Shown in pieces: positions 58,385 through 64,000 of a stretch of DNA of 64,000 nt (position 1 is its first letter; each line of letters starts with the position of its first letter). Under the pieces are notes generated by a model. That model had not been told where the DNA came from, made no database searches, and saw only the letters and a program-made list of their open reading frames with translations. Origin of the DNA: Verrucomicrobia bacterium S94 (GTDB taxonomy: Bacteria; Verrucomicrobiota; Kiritimatiellia; Kiritimatiellales; Pontiellaceae); assembly GCA_004299845.1 (NCBI GenBank), contig CP036201.1, positions 1,984,001-2,048,000 of the forward strand. The letters are read 5' to 3'. The position numbers and the translations under genes were made by a program.

Positions 58385-58948
58385 TTAGATCTTTCCTACG
58401 AGGTCGAGACCCGGAGTAAGGGTATCGCTACCCGGCTTCCAGTTTGCAGGACAAACCTGATCGCCGTGCTCGTGTACAAATTTTGCGGCTTCCAGCTTAC
58501 GAAGTGCTTCTGCAGCACTGCGGCCGATGCCGAGATCGTGAATTTCTGCTGTTTTAAGCTTTCCGTCGGGATCAATGATAAAGGTTCCGCGAAGTGCCAG
58601 TCCTTCTTCTTCAATGTAAACACCGAACTGTTTGGATACTGCGCCTGTCGGGTCAGCACCCATCAGGTAGTTCACTTTGCCGATGGCTTTCGATTCATCA
58701 TGCCATGCTTTATGAACAAAAGCGGTATCGGTGGAAACGGAGATGACTTCAGCACCGGCTTCCTGGAATTTAGGATAAAGTTCAGCCACTTCTTCCAGCT
58801 CGGTCGGACATACAAACGTGAAGTCTGCCGGATAGAACACCAACACTACCCATTTACCTTTAAAGTCTGACAGCCTGATGTCTTTAATTTCATCATCCTG
58901 AAACGCCGCCATTGCAAACTCAGGTACTTCCTGACCGATTTTAACCAT
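58385..58948 (-). CDS. ahpC: Alkyl hydroperoxide reductase / 2-Cys peroxiredoxin
   Basis: A 187-residue typical 2-Cys peroxiredoxin. Peroxidatic Cys47 is in DFTFVCPTE and resolving Cys166 in DQVCPANW; catalytic Thr44 and an Arg partner are present. It reduces H2O2, alkyl peroxides and peroxynitrite in the cytoplasm and is recycled by AhpF or thioredoxin; ahpF is not adjacent. The start ATG 58948 has the ribosome site AAGGAGAT. Length matches E. coli AhpC (187). A single-gene unit with its own terminator. Confidence 0.96.
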   Translation of the reverse strand: MVKIGQEVPEFAMAAFQDDEIKDIRLSDFKGKWVVLVFYPADFTFVCPTELEEVAELYPKFQEAGAEVISVSTDTAFVHKAWHDESKAIGKVNYLMGADPTGAVSKQFGVYIEEEGLALRGTFIIDPDGKLKTAEIHDLGIGRSAAEALRKLEAAKFVHEHGDQVCPANWKPGSDTLTPGLDLVGKI

Positions 58949-59195
58949 GCTTAAATCTCCTTAATCCGTTCATTGTCTCTCAAACAACGGAGCAAACAGT
59001 ACCATTTGCGTTCCGTTTGTAAATAGGAATATGGATACTTTTTTAATGTTTCCGCAAAACCCCTTATTTTATTGGCTGAAACCGCTGAAAAAACTTTATC
59101 AAACAAAGGATTTTCGGACAGAATTCATCATTTTCAGTGATTCATGTGCAAAAAATGCAGCATTACTCCCATGCGAATCGATACGCTCATACCCA

Positions 59196-60008
59196 TTATA
59201 CCTGACAGTTCGGACAAAATGTGGTCCCGCGCTGACCGACAACGATCTTCTTCAGTGTGTTTTTACACCGACGGCACGGCTTCCCCGATCGTCCATACGC
59301 CCTGACTTCGCCACGGTTTTCTCCGGAATCGCCGTCAACCTGCCGATAATTGGTCTTACCGGCGCCCAGCGAGGTACCGCGATTTCTAATTCCCTGCCGC
59401 AACACCGCCTTAACAGCTTTGAATAATTTTTCCCGCTCCAAATCAGAGAGCGAATCAGCCCGGCGTTCCGGATGAATCCGCGCATACCAGAGTGCCTCAT
59501 CTGCATAGATATTTCCGAGCCCGGCCACCACCGACTGATCCAGCAACACCGACTTTACCGCACGCGCCCTCTTCCGAAGCTGATCTTCGAAATAGGCCAA
59601 CGAAAAACGCCGGGTCAGGGCATCCGGCCCCAGCTCTCTAAGAATCACCTGCGGATCATCCACCAGTTTCCAGCGTCCGAACTTGCGGGTGTCCCGATAA
59701 TATAGCGTTAACCCATCCGACAATCCGACCACAATACGGTCATAACTCCCCTGCTCCAAGGCAAACGAGCCCGCCATCCGCAAATGTACCATCAGGGTCT
59801 GTCCAGAACTGAGTGAAAACAGCATCCATTTCCCGACTCTGGAAATCTGCTCAATACGGCAGCCTTTCAGCAAACACTCAAACTCAGCGGGCGTAAAAGG
59901 CTCGATCGTTGGAGCCCAGTTCACCTGAACCGAACGAATAATTCTCCCTTCAACACCCCGTTCCCTCAACTGCGAGGCAATGGTTTCGACTTCAGGCAGC
60001 TCGGGCAT
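59196..60008 (-). CDS. mutM: Formamidopyrimidine-DNA glycosylase
   Basis: A 270-residue Fpg/MutM. The N-terminus MPELPEVET provides the catalytic Pro2 amine and Glu3; a conserved Lys lies in RVGKWMLFSL; H2TH region LLDQSVVAGLGNIYADE; C-terminal zinc finger CRRCKN...CPNC. It removes 8-oxoguanine and other oxidised purines from DNA and cuts the strand by beta/delta elimination. It lies 60 bases downstream of mvaD on the same strand and ends in a gap of about 250 bases before ahpC, another oxidative-damage gene. Confidence 0.96.
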   Translation of the reverse strand: MPELPEVETIASQLRERGVEGRIIRSVQVNWAPTIEPFTPAEFECLLKGCRIEQISRVGKWMLFSLSSGQTLMVHLRMAGSFALEQGSYDRIVVGLSDGLTLYYRDTRKFGRWKLVDDPQVILRELGPDALTRRFSLAYFEDQLRKRARAVKSVLLDQSVVAGLGNIYADEALWYARIHPERRADSLSDLEREKLFKAVKAVLRQGIRNRGTSLGAGKTNYRQVDGDSGENRGEVRAYGRSGKPCRRCKNTLKKIVVGQRGTTFCPNCQV

Positions 60009-60068
60009 TAATGATCTCCAATGACAGATTCAGCAGGTTTCAGATTCTGCCAGCATTCCGCGTCCCGT

Positions 60069-61058
60069 TTAATTGAAGGGCCGGACAACTTGAATACCAG
60101 GAAATGCAGACACAACATCCGCTTCCGAAGAAGCCTGAAACAGTAGTTTTATATTCGGTCCGGCGTCGATCGTGAGAAAAAGCTCAAGCCCTTCTCCGCG
60201 CAGACGCTGAACCCTGTGGATGATTTCGAGCGATTCCGGCTGCAGATAAATGAGCGGCGGCCAGGCAGACAGCATGGTGGCGTGCATCGAGAGCGCATTG
60301 TGCTCTGCGGTTTTTCCAAGCATTGGAAAATCCTGTTCCCGGATGGCGAGACGAATGGCTTCAAGATCGGCAGCCGCCTGCGCAGGCCATCTTTTATACA
60401 GCTCGGACGTTGCAACCGTCCGGTTCATGCCCTCACGGGAACCGACCGGCTTGTGAACATTGGACACTTCAAGTATACCGACCCGCAACTCCGGCCACTC
60501 AGCATCAATCCTCTCCGCATAGGAATCACTTCCGTCGTCATCGGTGCCGGCATACCACTGAACAAACCCGCTGTAGACCGAGCGCGCGGCACTGCCGCTG
60601 CCGAGCCGGGCGATCAATGACAGCATACGCCGCCCCAGCCCCCAGCCGGCCAGCTCATTCAGCGCCAGAACCAGCGCCGCAAACCCCGAAGCCGAGGATG
60701 CCAGCCCCGCAGCAGTTGGAATACTGTTCTGCGTCCGGACCTCAAAATGCATTCCAACCATGGGAAACAGCTTCAGAAAATCAACCGTTCGTTTATAGAA
60801 AGATGTTTCAGGCCCCATCGCCTCTCCATTGAGAAAAACCGCATCCTCAGCGGCCACGCAGATTTCGGTTTTAGTTCCGAGATCACCCAGCGAAACCGAC
60901 AGACTGGACGTTACAGGCAGGTTAAGTTCGGGATTGCGTTTTCCCCAGTATTTAGAAAGCGCGATATTTGCCGGAGCAAAGGCCGCCCCCCTTTCCGACA
61001 GCCGCGTTTCAGTCCCCGCCAGAACGTTTTTGACAAATTGGGTTTGAATGTAGCTCAT
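60069..61058 (-). CDS. mvaD: Mevalonate diphosphate decarboxylase
   Basis: A 329-residue GHMP-kinase-fold enzyme. PANIALSKYWGKR near residues 28-40 is the mevalonate-decarboxylase substrate motif, TAAGLASSASGFAAL the phosphate-binding loop, and FLTIDAGPNIKLL the C-terminal catalytic-Asp segment with Asp in IDAGPN. It makes isopentenyl diphosphate from mevalonate 5-diphosphate with ATP. Presence of the mevalonate route is uncommon in Gram-negative bacteria, which mostly use the MEP route; a phosphomevalonate decarboxylase variant is possible. It is divergent from dacA with 47 bases between the starts. Confidence 0.9.
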   Translation of the reverse strand: MSYIQTQFVKNVLAGTETRLSERGAAFAPANIALSKYWGKRNPELNLPVTSSLSVSLGDLGTKTEICVAAEDAVFLNGEAMGPETSFYKRTVDFLKLFPMVGMHFEVRTQNSIPTAAGLASSASGFAALVLALNELAGWGLGRRMLSLIARLGSGSAARSVYSGFVQWYAGTDDDGSDSYAERIDAEWPELRVGILEVSNVHKPVGSREGMNRTVATSELYKRWPAQAAADLEAIRLAIREQDFPMLGKTAEHNALSMHATMLSAWPPLIYLQPESLEIIHRVQRLRGEGLELFLTIDAGPNIKLLFQASSEADVVSAFPGIQVVRPFN

Positions 61059-61105
61059 GAATTCCCTGTGATATTGTGGATTTACTAAAAGGAATACCGT
61101 TCTAT

Positions 61106-62248
61106 ATGAAGAAAAGCAACGTCACATTCATTGCCCTTACCCTTATTGCCATTCACGTCCTCGTCTTTATGTTCCTCATCGGCACCAAAGGCGGAGATTC
61201 CGAAACAGACTATCCGGAACGCGCCCCCCAACCAGTCACCGCGACCGAAGCAGACCCCGTGGCCATTCCCGAATTCAAGATCCCTGCAGTGGCCATTCCC
61301 GAAGCTCCAGCCATTGCCCCGATGCCGGAACCCGTAATCATGCCGGTTGAAGTGGTGAAAACGAACCCCGAAACACCGCTCGAAACCATTGCAACAACCG
61401 TAAATGCCCCCGGCTATCTCCGTTCCGACCGCCCGAACAAACGTACTAAACAGGTTTTTACAGAACTCAAAAACGATCCCTACCAAAGTGCCATCGTCGT
61501 AGATGCACGTACCGGAAAAATTCTTTACGAAAACCGTTCGGCCGTCTATTCCTATCCTGCCAGTGTCACAAAACTGATGACAATGCTCCTGACCCTGGAA
61601 CAGATAGAAGCCGGTGTCATCAGCCTGAACGACCGCGTCAAAATCACTCCGGAAATTGCCGGCATCGGCGGATCAGGGGTTTACCTTGATGTGCGCGAAT
61701 CCGGCGCATTCACCGTCGACCAGATGCTTGAATGCCTTATAATCCACTCCGCCAACGACGCTGCCGCCGCACTCGCCATCCATGTCGGAGGCTCCATGGA
61801 AGGTTTTGTGGATATGATGAATCAGAAAGCACGCGAGCTGGGCATGAATTCCACCAAATACCATTCACCGCACGGCCTGCCCCCCTCCGGCGGTAAACAA
61901 CCGGACATCAGCACAGCCTACGATATTGCCATTTTGTCCCTGGCCTGCCTCCACCACCCGCGAACTCTCCATTACACCAGCACCAAACTCTCATGGCTGC
62001 CCACAAACAGTTTACGCAAAGAAAAGTTCATGCTCGCGAATCGGAATGCCCTGGTCGGAAAAAAGCCTTATCAAGGATGTGACGGCCTGAAAACCGGCTA
62101 CCACTCCAAAGGCGGGTTCTCACTCGCCGCCACAGCAAAACGCGGAAAGAACCGGATTGTGGCAGTCATTCTCGGTTGCGAAAACCGGAATACACGTGAT
62201 GTCGAAATCCGGAAACTCCTCGACAAAGGCTTCGCCGCACTGAAGTAG
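61106..62248 (+). CDS. dacA: D-alanyl-D-alanine carboxypeptidase (PBP5-like, S11)
   Basis: 380 residues from ATG 61106. One N-terminal membrane segment (VTFIALTLIAIHVLVFMFLI) is followed by a Pro/Glu/Val-rich linker of about 75 residues (repeats of VAIPE), then the S11 domain: SVTK with nucleophile Ser153 and Lys156, the SAN triad in IHSANDAAAA, and KTG in GLKTGYHSKGG. It trims the terminal D-Ala of peptidoglycan in the periplasm. It lacks the C-terminal amphipathic anchor and beta domain of classical PBP5; the N-terminal segment anchors it instead. The start at 61076 would run into the divergent promoter. Confidence 0.93.
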   Translation: MKKSNVTFIALTLIAIHVLVFMFLIGTKGGDSETDYPERAPQPVTATEADPVAIPEFKIPAVAIPEAPAIAPMPEPVIMPVEVVKTNPETPLETIATTVNAPGYLRSDRPNKRTKQVFTELKNDPYQSAIVVDARTGKILYENRSAVYSYPASVTKLMTMLLTLEQIEAGVISLNDRVKITPEIAGIGGSGVYLDVRESGAFTVDQMLECLIIHSANDAAAALAIHVGGSMEGFVDMMNQKARELGMNSTKYHSPHGLPPSGGKQPDISTAYDIAILSLACLHHPRTLHYTSTKLSWLPTNSLRKEKFMLANRNALVGKKPYQGCDGLKTGYHSKGGFSLAATAKRGKNRIVAVILGCENRNTRDVEIRKLLDKGFAALK

Positions 62249-62280
62249 CGGTTCTCCACATCCAACCCTGCCACTTTATT

Positions 62281-62298
62281 CATACATTATAATGTATG
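62281..62298. repeat. Perfect 18-base palindrome, copy 1
   Basis: CATACATTATAATGTATG is a perfect palindrome 33 bases after the dacA stop. Its core ACATTATAATGT recurs 59 bases downstream (centre to centre). Confidence 0.8.
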
Positions 62299-62336
62299 GT
62301 TTAATTGAAATACCCTGTTTATTAGAATAAAATGAA

Positions 62337-62360
62337 TTTCACACATTATAATGTATGAAA
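62337..62360. repeat. Near-perfect 24-base palindrome, copy 2
   Basis: TTTCA-x-ACATTATAATGT-x-TGAAA with one mismatched pair; the inner 12 bases ACATTATAATGT equal those of copy 1. Both are in the gap between convergent dacA and the HTH gene. Confidence 0.8.
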
Positions 62361-62513
62361 TTTTCTCTCAAAAAGAACGCTCCCTACCTGAGCGATATTC
62401 CGTTTCACAGGCTCCGTTCAGATTCGGAACCCTACAGGTTCTCCTCTTTCAAAATCCGAATACCCAACCTTGCCCGACGGGTCATTTCCGACTCATCCCG
62501 TCAGTACATTTTT

Positions 62514-62972
62514 CTACTGATTATAAACTTCTCTTTCGCAGGAACTCACAAAACTTTCGGCAGTTGATTTCAGTTCCTCCCACTCTTTGCGGATTTTAGA
62601 GGATTCTTCAGGATCAATTTTTCCGTCGTTTTCAATACTTTCCGTCAGCACATCAAGCAACGCGGAAAATTCACGGACAATGCGACGGGTCATATGCAGG
62701 AGCGGAATTTTATCCACTTCCCCGGTCGGCACATTTTCTACAAAATAACCATCCGCCTTCCGGCAAAGCCACTCAATCGGACCGCGATCTCCGGTCAATT
62801 CATAAATGCGGACCAGCCGATCCAGCGGATTTCCCGTACCGCTGGCATCTTCAGAATCGGTCGGCTGGCACCATTTATAGATTAATGACGTAGAAAGTCC
62901 CAGATCCGAGGCCACAGACTTCACCCCCAAATCACTGACCGATTTTTTCAATATTTCATGTGATGATTCCAT
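62514..62972 (-). CDS. HTH DNA-binding protein (phage CII-like)
   Basis: A 152-residue protein. A helix-turn-helix covers about residues 15-36 (VKSVASDLGLSTSLIYKWCQ). The middle has a conserved NPLDRLVRIYELTGD...PIEWLCRKADGYFVE, a pattern I recall from small regulators in PVC genomes related to the phage CII family. The C-terminal 60 residues are a coiled coil likely to tetramerise. No phage genes surround it. Ribosome site AGGAGAATC precedes ATG. The two ACATTATAATGT palindromes lie beyond its stop, and a link is unproven. Target genes unknown. Confidence 0.8.
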   Translation of the reverse strand: MESSHEILKKSVSDLGVKSVASDLGLSTSLIYKWCQPTDSEDASGTGNPLDRLVRIYELTGDRGPIEWLCRKADGYFVENVPTGEVDKIPLLHMTRRIVREFSALLDVLTESIENDGKIDPEESSKIRKEWEELKSTAESFVSSCEREVYNQ

Positions 62973-63109
62973 TTGATTCTCCTGACGGGCTCACACCATA
63001 GACGCAGGGAGTCCGACACTCTATTACAACTTCCACAGTTTTCTGTACCCACGCGGGATCTTCACCCACCAACGACACCCAAACCGCTCCTGATTTTATT
63101 TACAGCTTA

Positions 63110-63373
63110 TTAAGATAAAAAGAGATAATCAAATTGTCCATCCGCAACCCATATATTCAAAAAACTTCCCGGACAGGCTTCTTCCACCGAAGCCAGCCAT
63201 TCCGGTACGCCCCTTTTCTCGATCATTAAAAACTGCGTGCCGCCGATATAAATCGCCTTGCCGACGGGCTTGACCTCACGGGCCCCTGTGCGTATTGTGC
63301 GCTCTCTTTGACCAATATACAGAGAGCCGTACGTCCAACGCAGGTTGGAACAACGGCTTTTAGTTAGGTTCAG
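63110..63373 (-). pseudogene. Start-less open frame with protein-like content
   Basis: 87 codons are open on the minus strand (stop TAA 63110-63112; upstream stop 63374-63376). The translation looks like a real protein: YGSLYIGQRERTIRTGARE..., KPVGKAIYIGGTQFLMIEKR, GVPEWLASVEEACPG, ADGQFDYLFLS. No ATG, GTG or TTG start lies in the first 50 codons; the only in-frame ATG leaves about 36 residues with no ribosome site. It is either the surviving end of a truncated gene or a short gene using an unusual start (CTG). I do not recognise the family. It is antisense to the tig leader. Confidence 0.45.
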
Positions 63374-63449
63374 TTATTGGTATCGGGACAAGCCTGCCTG
63401 CAGATGAGTTGACCTGATTACCGATAATCCCTAACCGATAACCGGAGAA

Positions 63450-63466
63450 GGAAACCCGCGGTTTCC
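63450..63466 (+). promoter_or_regulatory. Hairpin in the tig leader
   Basis: GGAAACC (63450-63456), loop CGC, GGTTTCC (63460-63466), 30 bases before the tig start codon and ahead of the ribosome site AGGAG. No T run follows, so it is not a standard terminator; it may affect mRNA stability or translation. Confidence 0.4.
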
Positions 63467-63496
63467 GGCTCCATTTATACAGGAGAAGAAGAATTT

Positions 63497-64000
63497 ATGA
63501 ACGTTTCAGTTAAAGACGACAGCGCCTGCCGGAAAATCATGACCATTGAGATTCCGGCCGATAAAATTGCCGAGGAGAAAGCCGAAACTCTGAAAGCTTA
63601 TGTAAAATTCGCTAATATCCCCGGTTTCCGTAAAGGTAAAGCGCCCAAACACGTAGTTGCCAAAAAATACGCAGCCGACATCAACAAAGACCTGCAGGAA
63701 CGTGTACTGCCTAAATACTATCACGAAGCACTTGCTGAAACCGAACTCAAAGTGGTGAACGTGGTCGATGCCACTGAACCGGAAATCACTGACGACGCAC
63801 CGGTCACGTTCGACGTCACTGTTGATGTTGAACCGGAATTCACTCTTCCGAAATATACCGCCATTCCGGTAAAAGAAGAAAAAATCGAGGTCACCGACGA
63901 ACAGGTACAGGCCCAGATCGATATGATTCTCAGCCAGCACGCCAACTATGAAGAAGTGGAGGATAAAGCCATCGAAGTCGGCGATATGGGCCAGCTGACC
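63497..64000 (+). CDS. tig: Trigger factor, N-terminal part (runs off the window)
   Basis: 168 codons of an open frame continuing past the window edge. The start ATG 63497 has AGGAG 11 bases ahead. The ribosome-binding domain of trigger factor is clear: the GFRKGKAPKHVV loop (family signature GFRxGKxP) near residues 44-55, then VDVEPEFTLPKY, the junction to the PPIase domain. Trigger factor binds ribosomal protein L23 at the tunnel exit and shields nascent chains; in most bacteria clpP and clpX follow, which could be checked outside the window. Only the N-terminal third is visible. Confidence 0.95.
   Translation, partial: MNVSVKDDSACRKIMTIEIPADKIAEEKAETLKAYVKFANIPGFRKGKAPKHVVAKKYAADINKDLQERVLPKYYHEALAETELKVVNVVDATEPEITDDAPVTFDVTVDVEPEFTLPKYTAIPVKEEKIEVTDEQVQAQIDMILSQHANYEEVEDKAIEVGDMGQLT

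Noticed and set aside
63280-63400. Possible tRNA or structured RNA before tig
   Set aside because: No cloverleaf with acceptor, anticodon and T arms can be formed; the stretch reads as a decayed coding frame on the minus strand.

Overview
The window looks like chromosomal DNA from a Gram-negative, motile, polysaccharide-degrading bacterium of the PVC group. Kiritimatiellota (the marine, sulfated-glycan-degrading Pontiella/Tichowtungia type) is the best guess. This is inference: it rests on a tandem pair of GH82 (iota-carrageenase)-like secreted beta-helix proteins, a eukaryote-type glycogen branching enzyme, a mevalonate diphosphate decarboxylase, sigma-54 with flagellar genes, and very large secreted proteins of the kind common in PVC genomes. 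No rRNA or tRNA gene was seen.

Layout. 1-6.6 kb: flagellar/sigma-54 block, with three small genes on + (one lipoprotein) and, on -, rpoN, a single-domain response regulator, flgL and a hybrid histidine kinase; two good -24/-12 sites precede this gene set. 7.2-11.2 kb: htpG (with a frameshift), an FNR-like oxidoreductase divergent from a MarR regulator over two palindromic operators, and a HAD hydrolase. 11.2-13.4 kb: a CRISPR array without cas genes, abutted by a complete ISL3-family insertion sequence. 13.5-18.5 kb: an RsuA/RluB-type pseudouridine synthase, the two GH82-like proteins and a helical-repeat protein. 18.6-21.4 kb: trkA-trkH potassium uptake. 21.7-29.6 kb: glycogen operon (debranching enzyme, glycogen synthase, branching enzyme). 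29.8-43.3 kb: a degenerate-kinase-like protein, ilvBN, an outer-membrane barrel, an APC permease with a fused EIIA domain, rlmN, a zinc-ribbon/EIIA protein, coaX-nadC-AI-2E transporter and a PLD lipoprotein. 43.4-44.4 kb: an internally deleted insertion sequence with both ends and a target duplication. 44.4-57.8 kb: one long minus-strand operon of secreted proteins: a 636-aa protein, an S74-chaperone fibre protein, a giant protein of about 2,800 aa, a TSP3-repeat protein and a MORN-like protein. 58.4-64 kb: ahpC, mvaD-mutM, dacA, an HTH regulator and the start of tig.

How the genes work together. Sigma-54 (encoded here) probably drives flgL and the small upstream operon. The glycogen genes form a complete elongate/branch/debranch set. 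Two proteins carrying PTS EIIA-like domains flank rlmN and may link transport to a phosphorelay. The best candidates for a little-described system are (i) the giant secreted-protein operon, whose giant member has split P-domain modules and a helix-rich, glycine-rich C-terminal third, next to a self-cleaving S74 fibre; (ii) the GH82-like pair, which keeps the catalytic Glu, Gln and His but not the catalytic Asp; and (iii) the cas-less CRISPR array whose oldest repeats carry a 33-base internal insertion.

Two single-base losses in G/C homopolymers (htpG and the giant gene) suggest either sequencing indels or real phase-variable tracts; the reads would decide.
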